Shown one piece after another: positions 20,423 to 28,567 of a stretch of 64,000 nt of DNA (positions are counted from its first letter, which is position 1; each line of letters opens with the position of its first letter). The translations under genes were made by a program, and so were the position numbers. Origin of the DNA: Paraburkholderia bannensis NBRC 103871. Lineage in GTDB: Bacteria; Pseudomonadota; Gammaproteobacteria; Burkholderiales; Burkholderiaceae. Under the pieces are notes generated by a model, which did not search any database, was not told the origin of the DNA, and saw only the letters and a program-made list of their open reading frames with translations. Location: positions 169,208-233,207 of the forward strand of contig NZ_BAYA01000012.1 in assembly GCF_000685015.1 (NCBI RefSeq), in the 5' to 3' direction.

Positions 20423-20506
20423 GCGTTACTCCGTCCCGTAATCGGTGAATCGGTAATTCGTTATTGTGCCCACGTATTGTGCTCGCCGGGGGCATGCTTG
20501 CCCACC

Positions 20507-20525
20507 TGGCCGAATGGCCAGCGGC
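20507..20525. repeat. Dispersed palindromic repeat, copy A
   Basis: TGGCCGAATGGCCAGCGGC, with imperfect inverted arms TGGCC / GGCCA around GAAT. Closely similar sequences occur at 22710-22728 and, shortened, at 24181-24192, all between genes. Confidence 0.55.
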
Positions 20526-20570
20526 GATCTCAAAGCACTGCGCCCTCGCGTGGACCGGGGCGCAGATAAA

Positions 20571-20597
20571 GAAAAAGCCCCGCAAACTTCGCGGGGC
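20571..20597 (-). terminator. Terminator or attenuator after rpmA
   Basis: The stem GCCCCGC / GCGGGGC is followed on the minus strand by TTTTTC. It lies between rpmA and obgE, so it may reduce rather than fully stop transcription into obgE. Confidence 0.82.
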
Positions 20598-20628
20598 CTT
20601 CCTTGCGTCGATTGCTAGCAGCTGAAAC

Positions 20629-20892
20629 TTAGGCTGCTACCGGGACGACGTTGACCATGTGCTTGTTAGCTGCGCCCTTGGTCGAGAACGCGACGTGGCC
20701 GTCGACCAGCGCGTAGAGCGTGTGGTCCTTGCCGATGCCGACGTTCAGGCCCGGGTGCATACGCGTACCGCGCTGGCGAACGATGATGCCGCCTGCGAGG
20801 ATAGCCTGGCCGCCGAACACCTTCACGCCAAGTCGTTTCGACTCTGAGTCGCGGCCGTTACGTGACGACCCGCCTGCCTTTTTGTGTGCCAT
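20629..20892 (-). CDS. rpmA: 50S ribosomal protein L27
   Basis: An 87-residue ribosomal protein that reaches the peptidyl-transferase centre through its N-terminus. It has the standard MAHKKAGGSSRNGRDSESKRLGVK start, a GTRMHPG motif and a small beta-barrel. No N-terminal cleavage extension of the Firmicutes type is present. It lies 26 bases downstream of rplU, as in nearly all bacteria, and ends at a terminator before obgE. Confidence 0.98.
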   Translation of the reverse strand: MAHKKAGGSSRNGRDSESKRLGVKVFGGQAILAGGIIVRQRGTRMHPGLNVGIGKDHTLYALVDGHVAFSTKGAANKHMVNVVPVAA

Positions 20893-20918
20893 TTGTTTGC
20901 TCCTTTACCTGCGTGCGC

Positions 20919-21230
20919 TTACGCGTTGATCGCGTCGATGCGCAGTTCGGTGTAGTTCTGGCGGTGGCCGCCATGCTTCTGGTAGTGCTTCCGGCGACGC
21001 ATCTTGAAGATGGTCACTTTGGCGTGTCGGCCTTGCGACACAACGGTGGCCTTGACGGAAGCCCCACTGACCAGCGGCGTACCGAACTTAATCGATTCGC
21101 CTTCGCCCACTGCGAGAACCTGGTCGAGCGTGATTTCTGCGTCAATGTCAGCCGGTATCTGTTCTACTTTAAGTTTTTCGCCAACAGCAACCTTGTACTG
21201 CTTGCCGCCGGTTTTTATGACCGCGTACAT
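20919..21230 (-). CDS. rplU: 50S ribosomal protein L21
   Basis: A 103-residue ribosomal protein that binds 23S rRNA near L20. The start ATG at 21230 gives MYAVIKTGGKQYKVAVGEKLKVEQ, the universal N-terminus. The C-terminal signature KMRRRKHYQKHGGHRQNYTELRI is intact. The open frame runs 12 codons further upstream without a homologous sequence. It is preceded by a GTGAGG ribosome site and an excellent promoter. Confidence 0.98.
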   Translation of the reverse strand: MYAVIKTGGKQYKVAVGEKLKVEQIPADIDAEITLDQVLAVGEGESIKFGTPLVSGASVKATVVSQGRHAKVTIFKMRRRKHYQKHGGHRQNYTELRIDAINA

Positions 21231-21285
21231 TGAGAACCTCACTCTAAAATATCTTTTCAGACGCACTGCGCGCCCGAAACCTTAG

Positions 21286-21314
21286 ATTATACATAGAGTT
21301 AGCTGCACGGTCAA
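21286..21314 (-). promoter_or_regulatory. Sigma-70 promoter for rplU-rpmA
   Basis: On the minus strand TTGACC (21309-21314), a 17-bp spacer and TATAAT (21286-21291) give a near-ideal promoter. The start site is expected near 21279, leaving a leader of about 50 nt. Confidence 0.85.
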
Positions 21315-21462
21315 AAGGTATTGACAGACACGTATCCCGTGTTCCAGCGCCCGGCGCAGCAAGGCTTCCCGACCGGAGCAAACGGCCCGTCCCACAAGAC
21401 TAAAATAGAGGGAACCATCGGCCGGACGGCAGGGCTGCGTCCGGCCCGCGGCCGATTCGCCT

Positions 21463-21468
21463 TATAAT
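21463..21468 (+). promoter_or_regulatory. Candidate -10 element for ispB
   Basis: A perfect TATAAT lies 26 bases upstream of the ispB start. No convincing -35 hexamer is seen at the expected distance. Confidence 0.5.
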
Positions 21469-21494
21469 CCGCGGCACTACCTATATTTGCCATC

Positions 21495-22487
21495 ATGTCG
21501 TCCACCGCCACCCCTACCCCCAGCGCAGCGACCCTGCTTGCGCCCATCGCCAGCGACATGGAGCAGGTGAATCGTGTCATCCGGCAGAGTCTGGCGTCCG
21601 AGGTGATGCTGATTAACCAGATCTCCGAGTACATCATCAGTGCGGGCGGCAAGCGGCTGCGCCCGGCGCTGCTGCTACTCGTGGCGGGCGCGCTCGGCGA
21701 CCGCAGCACGCATCGGCACACGCTCGCGGCCGTCGTCGAATTCATTCACACCGCCACGCTGCTGCACGACGACGTCGTCGACGAATCCGACCTGCGGCGC
21801 GGCCGCCAGACGGCCAACGCGCTATTCGGCAACGCCGCCAGCGTGCTGGTGGGCGACTATCTGTACTCGCGCTCGTTCGAGATGATGGTCGGCGTCGGCA
21901 AGATGCGCGTGATGGAAATTCTCTCGCAGGCCACGACGATCATTTCCGAAGGGGAAGTGCTGCAACTCCTGAACATGCATGATGCGGACGTCGATACCGA
22001 ACGCTATATGCAGGTCATCCGTTACAAGACGGCCAAACTGTTCGAGGCGGCAGCGCAACTGGGCGCCGTGCTTTCGGGGGCGGATGCCCGCACCGAAGAA
22101 GCCGCGGCGGAATATGGCCGTCGCATGGGCACGGCGTTCCAGATCATGGACGACTGGCTCGACTACACTGGCACGGCCGAATCGATGGGCAAGAACGCCG
22201 GCGACGATCTGCGCGAAGGCAAGCCCACCCTGCCGCTGATCTGGCTGATCGAACACGGCACGGCTGAAGAAGCGGCGCTCGCGCGGGAAGCGATCGAGCA
22301 AGGCGGCACCACGCGCTTCGACGAAATCTTCGCGGCGATCACGCGCTCGGGCGCGCTCGATCACACGCTGCAATGCGCGAAGGCAGAGGCTCAAGCAGCC
22401 GCCGATGCAATTTCTTCATTTCCCCCTTCCCAATACAAAGAGAGCCTGCTAGAATTATGTTCTTACTCGACGACGCGCCAGTCTTGA
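21495..22487 (+). CDS. ispB: Octaprenyl diphosphate synthase
   Basis: A trans-polyprenyl synthase that makes the C40 side chain of ubiquinone from farnesyl and isopentenyl diphosphates. The 330 residues include both aspartate-rich motifs, DDVVD (92 to 96) and DDWLD (219 to 223), plus GGKRLRP (51 to 57). Length and motifs match IspB; the exact chain length made cannot be read from sequence but is expected to be C40 in Burkholderia. It is divergent from rplU and followed at once by a tRNA gene. Confidence 0.93.
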   Translation: MSSTATPTPSAATLLAPIASDMEQVNRVIRQSLASEVMLINQISEYIISAGGKRLRPALLLLVAGALGDRSTHRHTLAAVVEFIHTATLLHDDVVDESDLRRGRQTANALFGNAASVLVGDYLYSRSFEMMVGVGKMRVMEILSQATTIISEGEVLQLLNMHDADVDTERYMQVIRYKTAKLFEAAAQLGAVLSGADARTEEAAAEYGRRMGTAFQIMDDWLDYTGTAESMGKNAGDDLREGKPTLPLIWLIEHGTAEEAALAREAIEQGGTTRFDEIFAAITRSGALDHTLQCAKAEAQAAADAISSFPPSQYKESLLELCSYSTTRQS

Positions 22488-22526
22488 AGAAGACGAAGCA
22501 AGTCGGAAGAGTGCAGCAGTAAAATT

Positions 22527-22603
22527 CGGGGTGTAGCTTAGCCTGGTAGAGCGCTACGTTCGGGACGTAGAGGCCGGAGGTTCGAATCCTCTCACCCCGA
22601 CCA
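22527..22603 (+). tRNA. tRNA-Pro (anticodon CGG)
   Basis: A 77-base cloverleaf. The acceptor stem CGGGGTG pairs with CACCCCG, the anticodon stem CTACG/CGTAG holds loop TTCGGGA with anticodon CGG, the T-arm has GGTTCGAATCC, and the CCA end is encoded. It reads the proline codon CCG, the most used proline codon in such high-GC genomes. A terminator follows directly. No integrase or duplicated 3' end is visible nearby, so there is no sign of its use as an attachment site. Confidence 0.97.
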
Positions 22604-22610
22604 GAATTCT

Positions 22611-22645
22611 AAAAAAAACCGCACACGTGTTGTGCGGTTTTTTTT
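22611..22645 (+). terminator. Terminator after tRNA-Pro
   Basis: The stem CCGCACA / TGTGCGG with a 5-base CGTGT loop is flanked by a run of A and by at least eight T. It is a strong intrinsic terminator just past the tRNA. Confidence 0.92.
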
Positions 22646-22709
22646 CGCCTGTCGCAAATGTCCGCAAAGCGCGCCCGACCGTACATCGAGGCGGCGATCC
22701 CCACCGCCC

Positions 22710-22728
22710 TGGCCGAACGGCCAACGCC
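22710..22728. repeat. Dispersed palindromic repeat, copy B
   Basis: TGGCCGAACGGCCAACGCC, which differs from copy A (20507-20525) at only three of 19 positions. It lies between the tRNA terminator and the CorC-type gene. Confidence 0.55.
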
Positions 22729-22802
22729 TTTCCTGCCACGCCAGTCCCGTCGCACCCCTCTGTTATAGTTTCCCCATCCCCTCCCCCTCATTTTCTTTAA
22801 GC

Positions 22803-24128
22803 GTGGACCACCTTCCCTTATGGGCGCAGATTTGCGCCGTATTCGTCCTGCTCGTCTGCTCCAGCTTCTTCTCCATTTCCGAAACGGCGATGATGGCGCT
22901 CAACCGCCATCGGCTGAAATACCTCGCGACCCACAACGCGCTTGGCGCGAAGACCACGCAGAAGCTGCTCGTGCGCACCGACCTGCTGCTCTCGGTCATC
23001 CTGATCGGCAACAATCTGTTCAACACGATCATCCCGGTGCTGACCACCTCGATCGCGCTGCACACTTTCGGCCATAACAACGTCGTCCTGTCGATCGCGA
23101 CCGGCATCGTTGCGTTCCTGATCATCGTGTTCGCGGAAATCACGCCGAAGATCGTCGGCGCCACGTTTCCGGAAAAGATCGCGCTGCCCGCGAGTCTGTT
23201 GATCGCACCGCTCATGCGCGTGACGAAGCCCATCATCTGGTTCGTCAACATGTTTGCGAACACGATCCTGCGCGTGCTGCACATCAACACCAGCAAGGCG
23301 CACGACCAGCGTCTTTCGACCGAGGAACTGCGCACTATCGTGCTGGAGTCCGGCAGCTTCATGCCGACCAAGCACCGCAGCATCCTGCTCAATCTCTTCG
23401 ACCTCGAAAACATCACTGTCGACGACGTGATGATTCCACGCCGCCGCATCGAGGCGCTCGATTACGACGCGCCGCTCGAAGACATCCTGCATCAGCTCGA
23501 AACCTGCTATCACAACAAGCTGATCGTCTATCAAGGCGACATCGACCGCGTGCTCGGCGTGCTGCACGTGCGCAAGACACTGGCCGCCTTGCACAACCAG
23601 GAATTCGAGCGCGAAACGTTACGTGAACTGCTTGCGGAACCGTATTTCGTGCCCACCGGCACGCCGGTGTTCCAGCAGCTTCAGTATTTCCAGGAAAGCC
23701 GTCATCGCATCGCGCTCGTGGTGAACGAATACGGCGAAATGGAAGGGCTCGTGACGCCCGAAGACATCATCGAGGAGCTGATCGGCGAATTCACCACGAC
23801 CATGCCGCGCAGCGGCACCGGGCGCGGCGGGTGGAACGATCAGGGCGAATGCATCGTGCCGGGCAGCATGCCCTTGCGCGAACTCAACCGCTGGCTGCAT
23901 CTCACGCTGCCGACCGACGGGCCGAAGACGCTCAACGGCCTGATTCTCGAAGTGCTCGAAGAGATTCCCGAAGGCGACGTGTGCGTGCAGATCGGCGACG
24001 TGAAACTCGAAGTCATGCGCGCCGACGATCAGGCCATTCGCACCGTGAAGCTTTTCAAGCCCGGCACGACACCGGGCAAGTCCGCACGCGCACTGCAAAA
24101 GGCAAAGAAGCTGTTGCCGGGTCACTGA
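22803..24128 (+). CDS. HlyC/CorC family (hemolysin-like) membrane protein with CBS pair
   Basis: A 441-residue protein. It has an N-terminal CNNM/DUF21 membrane domain with about four helices (LVCSSFFSISETAMMALNRHRL near the start), a cytosolic pair of CBS domains (about 215 to 335) and a C-terminal CorC_HlyC domain (about 350 to 430). Members are linked to magnesium or cobalt efflux or resistance; the hemolysin name is historical. The start is taken as GTG 22803 (VDHLPLWAQICAVF), because the frame upstream of it runs through the tRNA terminator region. The ribosome site is weak, so the start is uncertain. Confidence 0.85.
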   Translation: MDHLPLWAQICAVFVLLVCSSFFSISETAMMALNRHRLKYLATHNALGAKTTQKLLVRTDLLLSVILIGNNLFNTIIPVLTTSIALHTFGHNNVVLSIATGIVAFLIIVFAEITPKIVGATFPEKIALPASLLIAPLMRVTKPIIWFVNMFANTILRVLHINTSKAHDQRLSTEELRTIVLESGSFMPTKHRSILLNLFDLENITVDDVMIPRRRIEALDYDAPLEDILHQLETCYHNKLIVYQGDIDRVLGVLHVRKTLAALHNQEFERETLRELLAEPYFVPTGTPVFQQLQYFQESRHRIALVVNEYGEMEGLVTPEDIIEELIGEFTTTMPRSGTGRGGWNDQGECIVPGSMPLRELNRWLHLTLPTDGPKTLNGLILEVLEEIPEGDVCVQIGDVKLEVMRADDQAIRTVKLFKPGTTPGKSARALQKAKKLLPGH

Positions 24129-24157
24129 TCCGCACATCGCCACGCATCGACGTGCGA

Positions 24158-24181
24158 AGTTAGCCATTTAGTTAGCCATTT
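24158..24181. repeat. Perfect 12-bp tandem duplication
   Basis: AGTTAGCCATTT occurs twice head to tail (24158-24169, 24170-24181) in the gap before pilB. It is immediately followed by a shortened copy (TGGCCGAATGGC, 24181-24192) of the dispersed palindrome. Confidence 0.8.
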
Positions 24182-24258
24182 GGCCGAATGGCGCGCATCG
24201 CCGCGCCAGCCGATCATGAAGCCGTCACTCGCACACGGCGGCTTCGGGCCGGCAATCG

Positions 24259-25536
24259 ATGTTTTCCATTCCTGATCGTTCTGGTGTTCACGGCGCTCGT
24301 CCCACGCCGGCCATCGCGGCGCGCGCAATCGATAGCGCAGGCGCGCCCTCTGCCCCCTCGTCACCAGCTGCGTTCGACGACGCGCCTTCGGTGCGCCTGC
24401 TCGCCGATACGCTGCGCGAAGCCGCACGCCGCAATGCCTCCGACCTTCACGTCGAGCCGCTTGAGCAAGGCTGGCGCGTGCGGCTGCGCATCGATGGCGT
24501 GCTGCATGAAATCGCGCGGCCGCCCGCACATCTGCGCGACGCGTTCGTCACGCGCATCAAGGTGCTCGCGCGCATGGACATCGCCGAGCGGCGCATTCCG
24601 CAGGATGGCCGCCTGCGGCTAGCGCCTCGTGGCAACGCCCAGCCGCACGAAGACTATCGCGTGAACTCGCTGCCCACGATACACGGCGAAAAGCTTGTAT
24701 TGCGGCGGCTCGAAGCGCTGCCCGCCGATCTCTCGCTGAGCGCACTCGGGCTCGACGTCACGCAGCGCGAAGCACTGAGTGCCGCGATTGGCGCAGCGCA
24801 CGGTCTCGTACTGGTCACGGGCCCGACCGGCAGCGGCAAGACGCTCTCGCTTTACTGCTTCCTGCAAAAACTCAATGACGCATCGCGCAATCTCTGCTCG
24901 GTCGAAGACCCAGCGGAAATCCAGCTCGCCGGCATCAATCAGGTCAACGTGCGCGAGAAAGCCGGGCTCACCTTCGCGCTCGCCCTGCGCGCGCTGCTGC
25001 GCCAGGATCCGGACGTCATCATGATCGGCGAGATCCGCGACGAGGAAACCGCCAGCGTCGCCGTGAAGGCGGCGCAGACAGGCCATCTGGTGCTCTCCAC
25101 CTTGCATACCAACGATGCGCCTGCGGCGATTGCGCGCCTTATCGATATCGGCGTCGAGCCGTACAACCTTGCCGCAGCGCTGCGGCTCGTCACCGCGCAG
25201 CGACTCGTGCGCAAATTGTGTACGCACTGCCGTCAGCCTTCGGACGCTTCGGCCGCGACGTTGCGCGCGGCGGGACTCGCCGATGCGCAGCCGTATATCG
25301 CCAGGGGCTGCGAAGCATGTCATGGGATCGGTTATCGAGGACGCGTGGGCATTCACGAAGTCATGCCCGTGAGCGCCGCGATGCGCGACATGATCGTCGC
25401 GCGGTGCAGCGCACAGGAGATCGCACAACTGGCGCGCGCGCAAGGCGCCGCCACGCTGCGCGACGCCGCGCTGGCGCGCGTTCGCGACGGCACGACCAGC
25501 CTCGCCGAAGCACTCGCTGCAACGGACGCATCGTGA
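24259..25536 (+). CDS. pilB: Type IV pilus assembly / type II secretion ATPase (PilB/GspE-like)
   Basis: A hexameric motor ATPase that powers pilin extension from the cytoplasmic face. The 425 residues carry Walker A GPTGSGKT (188 to 195), the Asp box and Walker B-like DPDVIMIGEIRD (251 to 261), a His box (TGHLVLSTLHTN) and a zinc-binding tetracysteine C321, C324, C351, C354. It is shorter than PilB of Pseudomonas (566) because the N-terminal GspE_N/MshE-type domain is missing; the first 45 residues are low-complexity. Its stop overlaps the GTG start of pilC. The start is uncertain, with no strong ribosome site. Confidence 0.85.
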   Translation: MFSIPDRSGVHGARPTPAIAARAIDSAGAPSAPSSPAAFDDAPSVRLLADTLREAARRNASDLHVEPLEQGWRVRLRIDGVLHEIARPPAHLRDAFVTRIKVLARMDIAERRIPQDGRLRLAPRGNAQPHEDYRVNSLPTIHGEKLVLRRLEALPADLSLSALGLDVTQREALSAAIGAAHGLVLVTGPTGSGKTLSLYCFLQKLNDASRNLCSVEDPAEIQLAGINQVNVREKAGLTFALALRALLRQDPDVIMIGEIRDEETASVAVKAAQTGHLVLSTLHTNDAPAAIARLIDIGVEPYNLAAALRLVTAQRLVRKLCTHCRQPSDASAATLRAAGLADAQPYIARGCEACHGIGYRGRVGIHEVMPVSAAMRDMIVARCSAQEIAQLARAQGAATLRDAALARVRDGTTSLAEALAATDAS

Positions 25537-26747
25537 GCAAGGTCACGCACGCCGCACCCGATTCGCGCTTCGCATGGCGTGGCCTCGACGTGGCAGGGGT
25601 CGCGCGTCGCGGCACGCTGATCGCGTTCGACGCCACGGCGGCGCGGGCCGCGCTCAAGCGCGAACGCATTACCGCGACGCTGCTGGAGCGACGCGGCCCG
25701 GCAGCGCCACCGCGCGCGAACCAGGCCGACGTCACACGCTTCACGCGTCAGCTTGCGAGCCTGCTGCGCGCGGGCTTGCCGCTCGCCAGCGCCCTCGACC
25801 TGCTCGCGCAGGCGCCTGGCCCCCACGGACTGCCACGCATCGCCGCCGCACTCGCCCGCGAGATCACCGCAGGCAAGCGTTTCGCCGAAGCGCTCGCCCA
25901 GCATCCCGCGCGTTTCGGCCTGCTCTACTGTCAGCTCGTGGCGGTAGGCGAAGCGTCGGGTGCGCTCGCCAGCGTGCTCGCCCGCATCGCCGACGATCGC
26001 GAGCGCGCCGCCGCGCAACGCTCGAAGGTACGAGCGGCGCTCACCTATCCGGTCGCCGTGCTGCTGCTCGCCTTCGCTATCACCACGGCGCTGCTGGTCT
26101 GGGTCGTGCCGACGTTCAAGCAGATATTCGATGGCTTTGGCGCTGCGCTCCCCGCGCCTACGCAATTCGTGCTGATGCTCTCGGCGGGTGCTGCGCGATG
26201 GAGCGTGCCTTTCGCTGTGTTGTGTACCGGCGGCGTGTGCGCGCTGCATACGTTGCTGCGCCGCTCTGTCGCCGCGCGCCTCGCGTTCGGGCGTCTCGCA
26301 CTCGCGCTGCCTTTCGTGGGCGCGCTGCTCACGACGCTGTGCGCCGCGCGCTGGAGCCGCGCACTCGGCACCTTGCTGGGTGCCGGCACGCCGCTGGCCG
26401 ATGCGTTCGATTCGCTCACGCACGCAAGCGGCAACGCCTTCTTCGATCACGCGAGTTCAAGCATCAGCACACGACTGCGACACGGCGAGCGACTGGCATC
26501 GGCGATGCGCAACGCGCACTGCTTTCCCGACGACGTGATCCAGCCCGTCGCCGTCGCGGAAGAATCCGGCGCGCTCGATGCGATGCTGCTCGACGTCGCC
26601 TCGCTTGCCGACCGTCAGGTGGACGAAAAAATCGCGCTCGTTGCAAGCCTGTGCGAGCCGCTCATCATCGTCGTGCTGGGCGCGCTGGTCGGCGGGCTCG
26701 TGATCGCGATGTATCTTCCCATCATTCAACTGGGCAACGTGGTGTAG
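25533..26747 (+). CDS. pilC: Type IV pilus inner-membrane platform protein (PilC/GspF)
   Basis: The inner-membrane platform that couples the PilB motor to the pilus. The 404-residue protein contains two T2SSF domains (about residues 65 to 190 and 270 to 395), each with family motifs (FTRQLASLLRAGLPLASALDLL, ARWSRALGTLLGAGTPLADAFDSL) and three hydrophobic segments overall. The start is GTG 25533, which overlaps the pilB stop in GTGA and signals translational coupling. An upstream extension of the frame lies inside pilB and is rejected. Confidence 0.92.
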   Translation: MSKVTHAAPDSRFAWRGLDVAGVARRGTLIAFDATAARAALKRERITATLLERRGPAAPPRANQADVTRFTRQLASLLRAGLPLASALDLLAQAPGPHGLPRIAAALAREITAGKRFAEALAQHPARFGLLYCQLVAVGEASGALASVLARIADDRERAAAQRSKVRAALTYPVAVLLLAFAITTALLVWVVPTFKQIFDGFGAALPAPTQFVLMLSAGAARWSVPFAVLCTGGVCALHTLLRRSVAARLAFGRLALALPFVGALLTTLCAARWSRALGTLLGAGTPLADAFDSLTHASGNAFFDHASSSISTRLRHGERLASAMRNAHCFPDDVIQPVAVAEESGALDAMLLDVASLADRQVDEKIALVASLCEPLIIVVLGALVGGLVIAMYLPIIQLGNVV

Positions 26748-26775
26748 CATCGCTGCCAGATTACGGTTCCCGCTC

Positions 26776-27759
26776 ATGTCCGTCCTTTTATCGTCCGCCG
26801 CTGCTTCCGCAGCCTTCGCGTCGCCGCTCGCGTCGTCTTTCAACGGCGCGCCGCTCGCGTCCGTCGATGCACCCTCGCCTTTGTCGCTCGCGCTCGCTGC
26901 ATTGCCATCCGGCATGCTGATGGGTTTCGCCATCGTGATCGGTCTCGTGATCGGCAGCTTTCTCAACGTGGTCGTGCACCGGCTGCCGATCATGCTTGAA
27001 CGCGCCTGGCGCGCCGATGCGGCTGAAGTCCTCAGTCCGCCGGACACGGACGCTACCCGCGACCTCTTCAACGACGGACTGCCCGCGCGCTACAACCTCT
27101 GGCTGCCGCGCAGCGCCTGCCCGCATTGCGGCCACACGTTGCGCGCCTGGGAAAACATTCCGCTTGTGAGCTGGCTCGTCCTGCGCGGACGCTGCTCGCA
27201 ATGCGGCACGCGCGTGAGCCTGCGCTATCCGGCCGTCGAAATCGCGAGCGCGCTTTGCGCCGTTGGCGCGCTACTCGCATTCGGCCCCACGGGCAAAGCG
27301 CTTGCGACGTTCGCGCTGAGCGCCACGCTGATCGCCGCAAGCATGATCGATCTCGAACATCACCTGCTGCCCGACGCGATCACGCTGCCGCTCGTCTGGG
27401 CCGGCCTGCTCGTCAACCTCGCCGACACCTTCACCGATCTGCACAGCGCCGTGATCGGCGCGGTCGCGGGCTATCTCGCACTCTGGAGCGTGTACTGGGT
27501 CTTTCGCCTGCTGCGTGGCATCGAAGGCATGGGTCACGGCGATTTCAAACTGCTCGCTGCGCTCGGCGCGTGGCTCGGCTGGGCCGCGCTGCCGCAGATC
27601 ATCGTGATCAGCGCGGTAGCTGGCGCCGTGGTCGGCGTCGCGGCGACCTTGAGCGGTCGCATGCGCTTCGAGGAACCGTTGCCGTTTGGCCCTTATCTCG
27701 CAGTGGGCGCGTTCGTCACGCTGTTTGCGGGCACACCGCTCTACGGCGTCTTTGCGTGA
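26776..27759 (+). CDS. pilD: Type IV prepilin peptidase / N-methyltransferase
   Basis: An inner-membrane aspartic protease that cleaves prepilin leader peptides and methylates the new N-terminus. The 327 residues have the N-terminal methyltransferase part with a C115-x2-C118...C140-x2-C143 tetracysteine, and catalytic aspartates D192 (IDLEHHLLPD) and D256 (GMGHGDFK). Their 64-residue spacing equals that of Pseudomonas PilD (149, 213). About 50 extra Ala/Ser/Pro-rich residues precede the first helix; a later start (for example MLMGFAIV) is possible. pilBCD sits alone here, with no pilin gene. Confidence 0.93.
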   Translation: MSVLLSSAAASAAFASPLASSFNGAPLASVDAPSPLSLALAALPSGMLMGFAIVIGLVIGSFLNVVVHRLPIMLERAWRADAAEVLSPPDTDATRDLFNDGLPARYNLWLPRSACPHCGHTLRAWENIPLVSWLVLRGRCSQCGTRVSLRYPAVEIASALCAVGALLAFGPTGKALATFALSATLIAASMIDLEHHLLPDAITLPLVWAGLLVNLADTFTDLHSAVIGAVAGYLALWSVYWVFRLLRGIEGMGHGDFKLLAALGAWLGWAALPQIIVISAVAGAVVGVAATLSGRMRFEEPLPFGPYLAVGAFVTLFAGTPLYGVFA

Positions 27760-27771
27760 GGAAATGAATCG

Positions 27772-28374
27772 ATGATTGCGGTCGGATTGACTGGAGGTAT
27801 CGGCAGCGGCAAATCGACGGTCGCGGATCTGTTCGCGGCGCGCGGCGTGCCGCTCGTGGATACGGATGTGATCGCGCATCGCGTCACCGCACCGCAAGGT
27901 CTGGCCATGCCGCAAATCGCCGCGCAATTCGGCCCCGAATTCGTCGCTGCCGATGGTTCGATGGATCGCGCGCGCATGCGTGCACTCGTGTTCGGCGACG
28001 AGGCCGCGCGCAAGCGGCTCGAAGCGATCACGCATCCACTGATCCGCGCGGAAACCGAGCGCGAAACACGTGAGGCCCAGGGCCCCTACGTGATGCTCGT
28101 CGTACCGCTGCTGATCGAATCGGGTGCGTGGAAAACACGCGTGAATCGCATCCTCACCGTCGATTGCAGCGTGGAAACGCAAATTGCGCGCGTGATGTCG
28201 CGTAACGGCTTCACGCGTGAGCAGGTGCTGGCGATCATCGCGCGCCAGGCGACGCGCGATGATCGCCTCGCCGCCGCCGACGACGTGATCGTCAACGACA
28301 ACGTGTCGCTGGATGCACTCGCGCAGGACGTCGAACGACTGCACCAGCGCTATCTCGCACTGGCCGATGTGTAG
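27772..28374 (+). CDS. coaE: Dephospho-CoA kinase
   Basis: Performs the last step of coenzyme A synthesis, phosphorylating the 3'-OH of dephospho-CoA. The 200-residue P-loop kinase begins MIAVGLTGGIGSGKST (P-loop 8 to 16) and has the typical DTDVIAHRVT and HPLIRAETER segments. It lies 12 bases after pilD, with a GAGGAA ribosome site inside the end of that gene. The pilD-coaE-zapD-yacG order is standard in beta- and gamma-proteobacteria. Confidence 0.96.
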   Translation: MIAVGLTGGIGSGKSTVADLFAARGVPLVDTDVIAHRVTAPQGLAMPQIAAQFGPEFVAADGSMDRARMRALVFGDEAARKRLEAITHPLIRAETERETREAQGPYVMLVVPLLIESGAWKTRVNRILTVDCSVETQIARVMSRNGFTREQVLAIIARQATRDDRLAAADDVIVNDNVSLDALAQDVERLHQRYLALADV

Positions 28375-28497
28375 CGATCCACAGCGTTTTTTCAGTGCAG
28401 ATCACGCCGAACCACGCTCAAGCGCACCGAATCGCGCCCGGCGAGCGAAAATCCGCAGGAAAACACTGATGTAACGGCCTTGCGCGGGTGTGTGCGA

Positions 28498-28526
28498 TTG
28501 CGACGGTAGTCCCCCGGCATTAGAAT
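28498..28526 (+). promoter_or_regulatory. Candidate promoter for zapD-yacG
   Basis: TTGCGA (28498-28503), a 17-bp spacer and TAGAAT (28521-28526) match the sigma-70 hexamers at 4/6 and 5/6. The start site would fall near 28533, about 35 bases before the zapD start. Confidence 0.55.
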
Positions 28527-28567
28527 GTGCTGCAATCCTTCACCGACCACGCCCGAGGCGAGCGCGC

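Noticed and set aside
21322..21327. TTGACA on the plus strand as an ispB -35
   Set aside because: No -10 hexamer is present at 15-19 bp; the only TATAAT for ispB is about 135 bases away.
22527..22603. tRNA-Pro as an integration site of a genomic island
   Set aside because: No integrase, duplicated tRNA end or composition change is seen downstream.
22632..22802. Upstream extension of the CorC-type gene to 22632
   Set aside because: It would begin inside the tRNA terminator and includes the dispersed palindrome; no homologous residues precede VDHLPLWAQ.
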